A stretch of DNA of 64,000 nucleotides from Clostridium neonatale (lineage in GTDB: Bacteria > Bacillota > Clostridia > Clostridiales > Clostridiaceae). Positions within the stretch are counted from its first letter, which is position 1, and each line of letters starts with the position of its first letter. The notes under the pieces were generated by a model. The model was not told where the DNA came from and made no database searches. It worked only from the letters and a program-made list of their open reading frames with translations. The translations under genes were made by a program, and so were the position numbers. Shown here in pieces: positions 8,331 through 17,067 of this stretch. The DNA is taken from assembly GCF_001458595.1 (NCBI RefSeq), contig NZ_LN890328.1:2791288-2855287 (forward strand). Direction: 5' to 3'.

Positions 8331-9005
8331 TTAAGTATTCAAATCATCCTCAACCATTTGAATCTTCCACTCTACATCAACATAATCATCACTTATTCCA
8401 TATATACCTTCAAGTATATCTATCCAATAATGCTTTTTTATAACTTTTTTCTCTTTTTCAACTCCTGTACTTCCTTTAAGTATATCCTCATTAAATGTAT
8501 TAAAATAATTATTTATTTTTTCGGCCATATTATACATAGCTTCAAAACAAGACTTATCTTCATTTACCAATATCAAATTACTTTGTTCATTTTTCATTTC
8601 ATTATTCAATGTACATATAATATACTCTTTAATTTGTCCATGTATATCATTTTCAATAATTCTATTTGTATCAATTATTTTTGTAAAAATATTTAACTCA
8701 TTTTGTGAATATGATGCGTATCTCTGCCATAATCCTATTATATCTCCAGCAATCACATCATAATTCTTATATAATTTTAATAGTTCTTCATTTTTTATCT
8801 TTCCATTCTTCAACGATTTAGAAAGTATCTCTAGATTTCCTTCATTTCTCTGCCTAATCTCTTCTATGTAATTATACGCCTGTTGTCCTAGCTTGTATTT
8901 ATAAGAACTAACCTTATATGCTGAATAAACATTTAAAATTATACTTATTATAAGAATTGAGACTATGGCTACTGTATGATCTTTTTTATTAAACTTATTT
9001 TTCAT
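8331..9005 (-). CDS. Membrane-anchored protein of unknown function
   Basis: I do not recognise a family. The 224-residue product has one N-terminal membrane segment (TVAIVSILIISIILNVYSAY, about residues 10-29) after a lysine-rich start. A mostly helical extracytoplasmic or cytoplasmic part follows. I place the start at the ATG at 9003-9005 because GAGGAGG lies just upstream; an earlier in-frame ATG at 9026 would put that site inside the gene. The C-terminal part is acidic and ends in a VEDDLN-type tail. It sits 131 bp downstream of the VWA/AAA operon in the same direction, but no functional link can be shown. Confidence 0.6.
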   Translation of the reverse strand: MKNKFNKKDHTVAIVSILIISIILNVYSAYKVSSYKYKLGQQAYNYIEEIRQRNEGNLEILSKSLKNGKIKNEELLKLYKNYDVIAGDIIGLWQRYASYSQNELNIFTKIIDTNRIIENDIHGQIKEYIICTLNNEMKNEQSNLILVNEDKSCFEAMYNMAEKINNYFNTFNEDILKGSTGVEKEKKVIKKHYWIDILEGIYGISDDYVDVEWKIQMVEDDLNT

Positions 9006-9136
9006 AACAATAGTCCTCCTCTTCATTGTTTATTTTAACATACAACATTATTTTAAACTACTTAAAATTATTCACTTTATTCTACTTAATTAAAATAATA
9101 ATGACATTTATATTAATAAATATTCAATATAACGAC

Positions 9137-10468
9137 TTATCTCGCCCAATCATGTATAGCTTCATTTACCATTTGTAATCCTAGATTTCCTTCTATAACT
9201 TCAATTTTATCAGAATTTATTCTTTTAATATCCCCATAAGGATTCTTTAATGATAATTCTTTATCCCCTGAAATTATCCATAATGTCTTTTTGTTTATGG
9301 GCTTTACTTCTAATTCTTCTTCTCCAACTCCATCAGTAAAATAGATTAATATCACATTTCTTAAATTGTTATCGCTTATATATTTAAATACTGGGGAAAA
9401 TTTAGTTGAACCATTATCCTTGCTTCTTTTTCTAATATCATTTTTATTTTTTAATTTATAAACTGCTCTTATTTCATTATCACACTCAATAATAGTTACC
9501 TCATTCTTAGTAGTATTCGTTATTGCAAGTATCTCTATCAATATTTTTTCTATATCTTCATCACCCATACTGGCACTAATATCTATAGCTACTATTACGT
9601 TGGTATCATTCTTAGGCAGTCTTCCTCGTATATCTAATCTTTCTGGTTGTCTTCTATCTCTTCTTGTAATAGTCCTTTTATAACCATATTTAACGCTCGG
9701 AAGCATATTCTTCAATACAATCTGCCACGGTATTTCTGGAGCTTTATTATATGATAATATAATATTTTTTAATGCATCTGGCATTTTATCATTATATGCA
9801 CTGATTGCAGTCTTTTCTGTTAAACTTTTAATATCTTCTTCTGATATGTTTATCTCATCCCAAAGTTCATGAGATTCTTGCATATTTATTTCGTGTTTAT
9901 CTTTATCTGAAGTTATTTTCTCTTCTTTCAATCTAGATTTAATTGATTTATCAATTATTTCTGCATATTCTTCAATACTTCTATTTTCTTCAAGTTCAAT
10001 ATTGTATTCCATATTAACACTGTGAAGTCTCTTACTAAATCCTGGTAAATTTTTTATATACTGATTTATGGAAATGTCCAAAGCTGTAGTTATAGCTTCA
10101 TTACAAAAAACATTTTTCATAGTCTTCGCTCTTTGATAATGTAAATTTATAATATGATAAATCTCATGCTTTAATAAAGCTGCCATTTCCTTCTTATCAA
10201 TCATTAAAAAAAGATATGGATTAAAATACATATTAAATCCATCTAATTTAGGTATAGTCCCAACTGGATACCCTATATCTATTCTTATATTTCTTTTTAC
10301 TTTAAGTAAAAATTGACCAAAGAATGAATCTTCACTTTGCAAAAGAAATAAGATTACATCTTCAATAAAATCGAAAAATCTACGTTCATAGTCGCCTTTA
10401 AAATCTTCTATCTTTTCAAATTTATAACACTCATTTAAAAGTAATTCACGTTTTTCATCAAAGTTCAT
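9137..10468 (-). CDS. DUF2201-type metallopeptidase-like protein with VWA domain
   Basis: The 443-residue protein combines a putative zinc-peptidase N-half with a von Willebrand A C-half. HEIYH (101-105) matches the HExxH motif. The VWA part has an intact MIDAS: DISAS (296-300), a threonine in GSTKF (T355) and FTDG (D379). Such proteins pair with MoxR-type AAA ATPases, and the ATPase gene ends only 10 bp upstream. GAGGTG precedes the ATG. The pair probably works as a chaperone or remodelling unit loading metal or assembling a complex, with the VWA recognising the partner. The substrate is unknown. Domain calls are firm; the role is inferred. Confidence 0.85.
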   Translation of the reverse strand: MNFDEKRELLLNECYKFEKIEDFKGDYERRFFDFIEDVILFLLQSEDSFFGQFLLKVKRNIRIDIGYPVGTIPKLDGFNMYFNPYLFLMIDKKEMAALLKHEIYHIINLHYQRAKTMKNVFCNEAITTALDISINQYIKNLPGFSKRLHSVNMEYNIELEENRSIEEYAEIIDKSIKSRLKEEKITSDKDKHEINMQESHELWDEINISEEDIKSLTEKTAISAYNDKMPDALKNIILSYNKAPEIPWQIVLKNMLPSVKYGYKRTITRRDRRQPERLDIRGRLPKNDTNVIVAIDISASMGDEDIEKILIEILAITNTTKNEVTIIECDNEIRAVYKLKNKNDIRKRSKDNGSTKFSPVFKYISDNNLRNVILIYFTDGVGEEELEVKPINKKTLWIISGDKELSLKNPYGDIKRINSDKIEVIEGNLGLQMVNEAIHDWAR

Positions 10469-10478
10469 TTTTTACACC

Positions 10479-11564
10479 TCACTTAAAGATATTAAAAAAT
10501 GCTTCTAAAAATTCATCATTATCTAGGAGTTCTTCATATAACTTATCTTTGTAGTCTCTTTTTATCTCTTTCATTATTCCAAGTCTTAAATCTCTTGGAT
10601 ACAGATTTAAAAATTCAGAGAATAATATCATATTTCTTTTACTATTATTTTCTTCAATGTAACTTAAACATTTTTTACATAGTATATATAGTCTAGAATG
10701 ATTTTCCTTTGATATTTTTTCTTTTAATTCACTACTTAATATCTCATATTCAAATATTTCTTCTACCTTAATTAGTGGATCACCAATATTCATAATAAAA
10801 TTTCCAAAATCATTTGCTATATCAATACCAACATTACCCTTTACAGCATTTAAAAATATATTTAAAGGATACTTATCTTTATTTTTTAAATACACATTAT
10901 ATGCTTTTGATACTCTTTCCCAGCTTCTTGGCGTTGCTTTTACAGTAGACGTAGAGTCTGGTGTATGTAAATATTGAGGAAAATTTGATAAAAATTCTAT
11001 AATATGAGTATGTATTTTCCCTTCATTACTCATTCCCCAATTAATCCATTCTTTTATATCTGAATCTAGATTAATCCATACAAAACGATCTTCTTGAGCT
11101 GGATCCATATCAACAACTTCATATTGACTATTGTAATATCCATCATTTTTATTTGATGGATTCATTGCTGCTATAACTTTTACTCTTTTATCTAACACAT
11201 ATCCATTTATTTCTCTGTTTAAAATAAGATTCATAAGTTCCTGTGCAACTGTATGATCACATCTATTTAATTCATCAATAAACAAAATTACATTCTTATA
11301 TTTCTCTTCCTTAAGTACATTATTAATCTCAATTAATTTATAATGTGTTGCATATATAGTTATATCATTTTTAACTACTGGTAATCCACCTATTTCTCCT
11401 TCTTTTAATAAGTTAGCATCTATATTAACCAAATAATAATTATTTTTTTTAGCAATAGATTTAACTAAAGATGTTTTTCCAATACCACTTTCTCCAATAA
11501 TTAATGGCACATCATTAGTTTCTAAAATTAGCTCTACTGTACTTATACATTCTGAATAATTCAT
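10479..11564 (-). CDS. MoxR-type AAA+ ATPase
   Basis: The 361-residue ATPase has Walker A GESGIGKT (24-31) and Walker B ILFIDEL (93-99). MNPSN sensor-type and RFVWINL regions follow, and a helical C-terminal domain ends the protein. I start it at the ATG at 11562-11564, which has AGAGGTGA at proper spacing; a GTG 18 bp upstream is in frame but lacks a site. Its stop is 10 bp before the VWA gene, and its ribosome binding site overlaps the end of the repeat-protein gene, so the three genes form one operon. MoxR/VWA pairs act as protein-remodelling systems; the client here is unknown. Confidence 0.85.
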   Translation of the reverse strand: MNYSECISTVELILETNDVPLIIGESGIGKTSLVKSIAKKNNYYLVNIDANLLKEGEIGGLPVVKNDITIYATHYKLIEINNVLKEEKYKNVILFIDELNRCDHTVAQELMNLILNREINGYVLDKRVKVIAAMNPSNKNDGYYNSQYEVVDMDPAQEDRFVWINLDSDIKEWINWGMSNEGKIHTHIIEFLSNFPQYLHTPDSTSTVKATPRSWERVSKAYNVYLKNKDKYPLNIFLNAVKGNVGIDIANDFGNFIMNIGDPLIKVEEIFEYEILSSELKEKISKENHSRLYILCKKCLSYIEENNSKRNMILFSEFLNLYPRDLRLGIMKEIKRDYKDKLYEELLDNDEFLEAFFNIFK

Positions 11565-11581
11565 TACGTCACCTCTTCCCA

Positions 11582-12361
11582 CTACATTGATAATTTATAA
11601 TCAACTAATATTTTTTTAGCTTTTTTACATCCATACTGTCTAATAAAATTGATTTTATCCATTTCTAATATTTCTAAATCTATAAAATTTTTAATATATT
11701 TTTCATCTATATTTTCATCTTTAACTTTGTCAACTAAAACTTCCACCACAGATTCTACATCTATACTATCATATATATATTTAACTACATTTATATTTTC
11801 ACTTATAAATATTTTAAGTTCATCTAAATCGTAACTTGAAATATAATTTATTGCCTCTTCATTCGCTTTAATTGCTTCTATTTTTGCTTTTAATGTAGGA
11901 TTTTTTATAAATTTAATTGCTGAATAGTAACTATTTATAGCTTCAATTTGTATATCCTCAGACGGATTTTCCATATATTTTATTGCATCATAGTCATTTT
12001 TTACAGCTAATCTTTTAAGCTCTTCACTTGGATTTTTTACAAATTGTATCGCCCATCCTTTTGATTTTATTGCCTCTCTAATTGTTAATTCACTTGGATT
12101 TTTTATAAATTCCAATGAATTCCACAACCCTTTTACTGATAATATAGCAGCTTCTTCACAAGGTTCTTTTATATATTTAATACTTAATGGCGTATTTTTT
12201 ATTGCTTCAATCTGTATTTCCTTATCTGGATTTTCTAAATACTTAATGTTATTTCCATTATTTTTAACCATATATAAAAACATTTCTTTTGTAGGATTTT
12301 CTACTTTATCTATATATGAAGGATCATTTTTTAATTTTAAGATTATATCTTCTTTAGTCAT
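11582..12361 (-). CDS. Protein of seven 22-residue repeats, first gene of the MoxR/VWA operon
   Basis: Residues 20-173 of this 259-residue protein consist of seven repeats of exactly 22 residues. Each begins with a (V/I/L/M)(K/E)NP-type turn and ends in an AIKY/F-like segment; two examples are LENPDKEIQIEAIKNTPLSI and VKNPSEELKRLAVKNDYDAI. Each unit should form a pair of short helices, as in DUF4116-like solenoids. The remaining 86 residues are helical and lysine/aspartate rich. It is the first gene of an operon with the ATPase and the VWA protein (the stop lies 18 bp before the ATPase start codon). It could be a substrate-binding scaffold, but that is inference. Confidence 0.75.
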   Translation of the reverse strand: MTKEDIILKLKNDPSYIDKVENPTKEMFLYMVKNNGNNIKYLENPDKEIQIEAIKNTPLSIKYIKEPCEEAAILSVKGLWNSLEFIKNPSELTIREAIKSKGWAIQFVKNPSEELKRLAVKNDYDAIKYMENPSEDIQIEAINSYYSAIKFIKNPTLKAKIEAIKANEEAINYISSYDLDELKIFISENINVVKYIYDSIDVESVVEVLVDKVKDENIDEKYIKNFIDLEILEMDKINFIRQYGCKKAKKILVDYKLSM

Positions 12362-12435
12362 TTTACTCCTCCTAAATTATTTTATCTATTAATAATACTT
12401 ATTATCTAATAATATAATTCTATCATATTATATAA

Positions 12436-12480
12436 GAAAAAAATATGCAGGTAGAAATACATCACCCACATATTTTTATT
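12436..12480 (-). terminator. Terminator of relQ
   Basis: On the minus strand AAAAATATGTGGGT pairs with ACCTGCATATTTTT around an 11-nt loop and runs into further T residues. The hairpin overlaps the relQ stop codon. Confidence 0.7.
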
Positions 12481-13267
12481 CTTTATATTTTTCTATATCA
12501 CGATTTATTGAAAACAATAAGCTATTAAGCTCCCAAACTTCACCTTCATCAATTAATTTATTTAATATCTTTTGATATCTTGCGGCTTCTGCATTTTTTC
12601 CTAAAGAGATAAGTGTTAATAATGAATTCATAATGCTTGAAATTAAATGCGATTTTACTTCAAATAATTTTTGTGCATCTTTAATTTCATCTTTTATTTC
12701 CAACATTTCCTCATCTAATCTAAATGCGGCATCAGCAGAGCTTTTAAGCTTTTTCTTTAATTTATCTGGTATATTTTGCTTATATTTGTAATTTAACGAA
12801 TGTTCTATTGTTGCCCAAAAATTCATAGCTAATGTCCTTATTTGAAATTCCGCTAATATTTCCACTTGTCCTTCAGCCATATTAACTGGATATTTTATTA
12901 TCATATGATAACTTCTATATCCACTTTCCTTAACATTTCTCACATAATCTTTTTCATAAAGTATCTTCATATCCATACGTTTTCTTAAAATTTCTACTAC
13001 TGTATCTATATCATCAACAAATTGGCACATAATTCTTATGCCAGCTATGTCTTCTAATTCATATCCAATTCTATCTATGGGAATCTCAAACTTATTTGCT
13101 TTTTCAAGCATACTTGATATTTCTTTTACTCTCCCTGTTACAAATTCTATTGGAGAGTATTCATTTTTCTTTCTATATTCTTTTCTAATTGATTTTAATT
13201 TAACCTTTAGTTCATCTACCGCTTGCTCATAAGGCATTAAAAAAGTTTTCCAATTATTTATTGCCAT
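12476..13267 (-). CDS. relQ: Small alarmone synthetase (RelQ/YjbM type)
   Basis: The 263-residue protein is a single-domain (p)ppGpp synthetase without hydrolase or regulatory domains. Synthetase motifs are clear: DIAGIRI at 73-79, GYRSYH at 116-121 and EFQIRTLAMNFWATIEH at 140-156. It transfers pyrophosphate from ATP to GDP or GTP. The C-terminal helices (about 180-263) correspond to the tetramerisation region of RelQ proteins, though longer than in B. subtilis. A TAAAGGAG site precedes the ATG. It has its own terminator and no partner gene. Confidence 0.9.
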   Translation of the reverse strand: MAINNWKTFLMPYEQAVDELKVKLKSIRKEYRKKNEYSPIEFVTGRVKEISSMLEKANKFEIPIDRIGYELEDIAGIRIMCQFVDDIDTVVEILRKRMDMKILYEKDYVRNVKESGYRSYHMIIKYPVNMAEGQVEILAEFQIRTLAMNFWATIEHSLNYKYKQNIPDKLKKKLKSSADAAFRLDEEMLEIKDEIKDAQKLFEVKSHLISSIMNSLLTLISLGKNAEAARYQKILNKLIDEGEVWELNSLLFSINRDIEKYKE

Positions 13268-13463
13268 ATAAATATTCTCCTTTAATTAAATCATCTTTAT
13301 TATTATATCAGAAACTTAGAATTATGTATAAGACAACACACTAAATTTATAAAAATAATTCCACATATATATCATATGTAATTAATTTCTGTGATATAAT
13401 GAATTAGAAATATGTATATTTTTACATTGGATAATTTTTTATTATAATACGAGGTGCATAATA

Positions 13464-14141
13464 ATGTATGAAAATATGAAAGATCATATCTTCGATAAAA
13501 GTGTAGTTTGTCCTGTTTGTGACAACCACTTCAAAACAAAAGCAGTAAAAACTAAATCCCCGAGAATCCAATCAAAAGATTCTGATTTTTTTATAAGATA
13601 TACAGTAGCAAATCCTTATTTTTATGATGTTTGGATATGCAATTCTTGTGGTTATGCTGCAATGAAATCTGATTTTGAAAATCTTAGATCATATAGACAA
13701 GAACTTGTTCGTAGTAATGTTACTCCTAAATGGAAACCACGTGAATATCCTACAATATTAGATGAAAATATTGCTATTGAAAGATATAAATTAGCATTAC
13801 TAAATGCAGTTTTAATAAAAATGCCTTCTAGTACTAAAGCTATGATTTCTTTGAAGATTTCATGGATGTATAGAATGCTTGATGATTCAGAACATGAAAA
13901 AGTTTTCCTGGGACAAGCATTGGAAGGTCTTAACGATGCCTATATTAGTGAACCTTTTCCCATCTATGGCCTTCAAAGAGATTCCTTAATGTATCTTATA
14001 GGAGATCTTAATAGAAGAGTAGGAAATGACGAGGAAGCACTTCGCTGGTATTCTAGAACCATAATAAGTACAAATGCTACTTATAGAGTCAAAGAATTAG
14101 CACGTAATGGAAAAGAGCTTATAAAATCAAAAAATAATTAG
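13464..14141 (+). CDS. DUF2225 protein with two zinc-ribbon cysteine pairs
   Basis: The 225-residue protein matches the DUF2225 family. CPVC (about 17-20) and CNSCGY (about 59-64) form a split zinc ribbon. The remainder is helical and repeat-like (LKISWMYRMLDDSEHEKVFL, RRVGNDEEALRWYSRTI), suggesting TPR-like packing. An ACGAGGTG site lies upstream. The stop is 24 bp before the soluble chemoreceptor gene, and that gene's ribosome binding site lies in the gap, so the two are probably co-transcribed. The function of the family is not known to me; the pairing hints at a signalling role. Confidence 0.8.
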   Translation: MYENMKDHIFDKSVVCPVCDNHFKTKAVKTKSPRIQSKDSDFFIRYTVANPYFYDVWICNSCGYAAMKSDFENLRSYRQELVRSNVTPKWKPREYPTILDENIAIERYKLALLNAVLIKMPSSTKAMISLKISWMYRMLDDSEHEKVFLGQALEGLNDAYISEPFPIYGLQRDSLMYLIGDLNRRVGNDEEALRWYSRTIISTNATYRVKELARNGKELIKSKNN

Positions 14142-14165
14142 ATTTTCTTATTGGGAGGTATAAAT

Positions 14166-15098
14166 ATGAACTTATTTAAAAACAAAAATATTGATCCTAT
14201 TAATAATGAAGTAACTAAACCTTCTTTGATTGGTGATAGTTTAAATAACACAAAAAATGATTTTAGAGAATTAAAAGCTATAGGTAAGAATATAAATAAC
14301 GATATTAATAATATTGATTCTTCTGTTAATTCTTTACTTTCATCTAGTACCACTCAAACTAGTGAAGTAAATACATCTAAAAATATACTATCTGATTTCA
14401 GCTCTAATATGGAAGATTTAGCACTTAATATTACAAATGTTCATATAAAAGTTTTAGATACAGATAAATTAGCTGACACAGGTCTTAACACACTTAATAA
14501 TTTAAATACATCACTAAGTGATCTTGAAAATGCTTTTGGAATCTCAACTACAACAGTAAATGCATTAGTTTCTAAATTAGAATCAGTAAATAGTATAACT
14601 GATTCAATTAGTCAAATAGCAGCTCAAACAAACTTATTATCTTTAAATGCTGCAATTGAAGCTGCTAGAGCTGGTGAAGCTGGTAAGGGTTTCTCAGTTG
14701 TTGCAGGAGAAGTAAGAAAATTAGCTGAAAACTCCAAAGAAGCTGTTCAAAGCATAACTAAAATTTTAGAAGAAATCAAAATTGATATATTGAATGCTTC
14801 AAATGCAATGAATTCTGGTAATTCCGCTATATCAACTCAACATAACTCAATAGAAGATGCTAAAAGTAATTTTTCTGAAATAAAAACCTCTATAGAAGAA
14901 GCCACTGACGAAATTTTGACTTGTATAGATAATCTTACAACTGCATCATCTAAGAAAGATGATGTAATAACATCTGTTAATAATTTAAGTTCTTCATTTC
15001 AGGAAAATGAGACTATAGCTTCATCATTATCATCTGAAGTTAAGTCAACTATTCATGATATTGATTCACTTAATAAATGCATATCAAAATTAGATTAA
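14166..15098 (+). CDS. Soluble methyl-accepting chemotaxis-type protein
   Basis: The 310-residue protein has the signalling hairpin of chemoreceptors at 150-190 (IAAQTNLLSLNAAIEAARAG and KGFSVVAGEVRKLAEN) flanked by coiled-coil. It has no membrane segment and no recognisable sensor domain. The first 60 residues are asparagine-rich and polar. It is therefore a cytoplasmic receptor-like protein that would couple to CheA/CheW or act as a scaffold. I start it at the ATG at 14166, which has GGGAGG 7 bp upstream, rather than the in-frame TTG at 14151. It follows the DUF2225 gene closely. Element copy A begins 10-12 bp after its stop codon. Confidence 0.85.
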   Translation: MNLFKNKNIDPINNEVTKPSLIGDSLNNTKNDFRELKAIGKNINNDINNIDSSVNSLLSSSTTQTSEVNTSKNILSDFSSNMEDLALNITNVHIKVLDTDKLADTGLNTLNNLNTSLSDLENAFGISTTTVNALVSKLESVNSITDSISQIAAQTNLLSLNAAIEAARAGEAGKGFSVVAGEVRKLAENSKEAVQSITKILEEIKIDILNASNAMNSGNSAISTQHNSIEDAKSNFSEIKTSIEEATDEILTCIDNLTTASSKKDDVITSVNNLSSSFQENETIASSLSSEVKSTIHDIDSLNKCISKLD

Positions 15099-15107
15099 TA
15101 ATACCTA

Positions 15108-15960
15108 AAATAAATAATGGACGTAGAATCAGAGTTTAGTGGGAAATAACCGAAATTCAATATATGATATGCTCGATTGTAGGGAAATTTCAGCTTTTAA
15201 ATTCTAATGGCAGAGGCTGTTCCAAAGAATTTAAAAGCTGAAATTTCCAATACAATACTACGCATATTCATATATTGAATTTCTTTGTTTTTCTCTAAAC
15301 TTATTATTTAATGCATATAAGTTTCAATAAAGTTACTTCATATTGAGCCATATATTTTTTGGGGTTTAGGTCAGATTTTAATACGGATTCTTAATTAGAA
15401 CATATATAATTTATATTTTGATAAATATCCAATACTTAAAAATATAATTTTCTATCAATATATAGGAAAAGTTCCGAATTACAGCATAGCTGCCCTTTGG
15501 CATATAATGCTTGGTGAGGTACGAACTTAGCAGTATAGCCCCTATTCATCTAATGATGAATAAGTTTACTTATAAGTGCACATTCATAAGGATTTATATT
15601 TTGATATTTATAAATCTATATCTTTTTAAAAATGGTAAAATATTAACTTTTTAAATCTTTAATATCTATAAATAACTATTCCTTAATTTAAAAATTTATT
15701 TATGTATAGTAACAATAATACCACTACTCTGAATTTAGATGAAACAAAGAAATAAAGCTCTTATGTTAACGGTGTCTTGCATTCAAAAATGACGCTTTAG
15801 AATTCTTCATGTAGACTTGTTCCACAATTGTTTGTCCAATTTTACATTGGAGCAAACATTTGTGGGTACAATGTCTGCATGTTTGAATTCTTAGCGTCAT
15901 TTTTGTAGCAAGCGAGCCACACATAAGAGCTTTATTTCGGTTATTATCCTCAAAACTCGG
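15108..15960 (-). repeat. 0.85-kb structured element, copy A (inverted relative to B-D)
   Basis: The end AAATAATGGACGTAGAATC lies 10-12 bp after the chemoreceptor stop codon. An R-type hairpin at 15152-15283 (132 nt) has lost its apex. A centre of about 460 bp with the GCAGC-type module follows, then an L-type hairpin at 15749-15938 (190 nt). The far end is eroded after CGGTTATT and abuts the stop codon of the phosphoesterase gene. No ORF is credible. R-stem arms such as AAATTTCAGCTTTTAA pair with TTAAAAGCTGAAATTT. Confidence 0.85.
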
Positions 15961-15963
15961 ATT

Positions 15964-16653
15964 TTACAGTATTTTTATAGGATTAAAATCTAAATAATCA
16001 GCAGACGTCAAAATGTATTCAACTCCATCTATATTACCTTCAAATAATTTTCCATATAAAACCGGGCCATGTAAATGTCCATATATGACTTTCTCAACAT
16101 TAAATTCTTTGATTACTTTAATAAATTCTGATTCTTCAAATTTTTCATTTGTAGGAGGATAGTGCAACATAACTATTATGCTATTATAATTATCTTTTTT
16201 AGCAGCCTCCAATGAAAGTCTAAGCCTTATTAATTCTCTTTTATAGATTTTTTCATCCTTTGAAGTGAAACTATTAGCCCCTGGACATATCCAACCTCTT
16301 GTTCCACATATAGCATATTCTTTATAGGTATAATAATTATTTTGAAGAAATTTTGTTTTCTCATACATTGAATTTAATTTAGATATACTAGTCCACCAAT
16401 AATCATGATTTCCTTTGCTAATGATTTTATTACCTGGCAGTTCATTAATCCAATCTAAATCATATACACTATCTTCTGCTTTTAACGACCAAGATATATC
16501 TCCTGCAATAAGAATTGTATCTTCATCAGTTATTTTTTCAAGCCAATTATTTTTTATTTTATCACAATGATTTTTCCATTTATCTCCAAATATATCCATT
16601 GGCTTTTCAACATTAAATCCTAAATGTAAATCTGAAATGGTATAAAGAGCCAT
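15964..16653 (-). CDS. Calcineurin-like metallophosphoesterase
   Basis: The 229-residue protein has the metal-binding series of this superfamily: SDLHLG (residues 7-12), GDISW, GNHDYWW, HYPP and GHLHGPV near the C-terminus. Such enzymes hydrolyse phosphomono- or diesters with two metal ions; the substrate is unknown. I start at the ATG at 16651-16653, which has AAAGGTGA 6 bp upstream; an in-frame GTG three codons earlier overlaps that site. The 3' end abuts the eroded end of element copy A. The protein is cytoplasmic, without a signal peptide. Confidence 0.88.
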   Translation of the reverse strand: MALYTISDLHLGFNVEKPMDIFGDKWKNHCDKIKNNWLEKITDEDTILIAGDISWSLKAEDSVYDLDWINELPGNKIISKGNHDYWWTSISKLNSMYEKTKFLQNNYYTYKEYAICGTRGWICPGANSFTSKDEKIYKRELIRLRLSLEAAKKDNYNSIIVMLHYPPTNEKFEESEFIKVIKEFNVEKVIYGHLHGPVLYGKLFEGNIDGVEYILTSADYLDFNPIKIL

Positions 16654-16701
16654 TTTTTTCACCTTTCTATATTATAACTATCTTTTGTATATAAAATCTT
16701 A

Positions 16702-16959
16702 TTATAACTTTTTATCTAAGTCAGTAACAAACGCTATTACATGTGCTACTGCTTCATATAGTTCTGTGGGAATCTCATCCCCTACATCAACATTACAAAG
16801 TAAATCTGTTAATTCTTTATTATACACAATTGGCACATTATTTTCTTCTGCTCTTTCGAGTATTTTATCAGCAATATGCCCCATACCAGATGCTGCAACT
16901 ATTGGGGCGTCACTATTATATTCATATTTTAATGCCGCTGCTTTTTTTCTTTGATTCAT
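16702..16959 (-). CDS. Orphan FlhB C-terminal-domain protein (YlqH/FhlB type)
   Basis: The 85-residue protein corresponds to the part of FlhB/YscU after the NPTH autocleavage site, without the membrane domain. It contains AAALKYEYNSDAPIVAASG and a C-terminal VAHVIAFV. I chose the ATG at 16957-16959 because YlqH-type proteins start at this point and AGGAGTG lies 12 bp upstream. An in-frame ATG at 16998 would add 13 residues but has a poorly spaced site. It follows the FliK-like gene, as ylqH follows ylqG in B. subtilis. The pair's function in flagellar export is inferred and not established. Confidence 0.8.
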   Translation of the reverse strand: MNQRKKAAALKYEYNSDAPIVAASGMGHIADKILERAEENNVPIVYNKELTDLLCNVDVGDEIPTELYEAVAHVIAFVTDLDKKL

Positions 16960-17067
16960 ATGTTCTGCTACACTCCTTGCATATCTATATATTCTCATTC
17001 CCTCTATTACAGCAATCTATAACTTTTCTTTTAATTGTACAATGTACTTTTAAAGTTGTAAATTATT

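Noticed and set aside
8213..8696. Plus-strand frames after the HesB-like gene
   Set aside because: They begin in a terminator hairpin or lie antisense to the membrane-protein gene and show only low-complexity residues.
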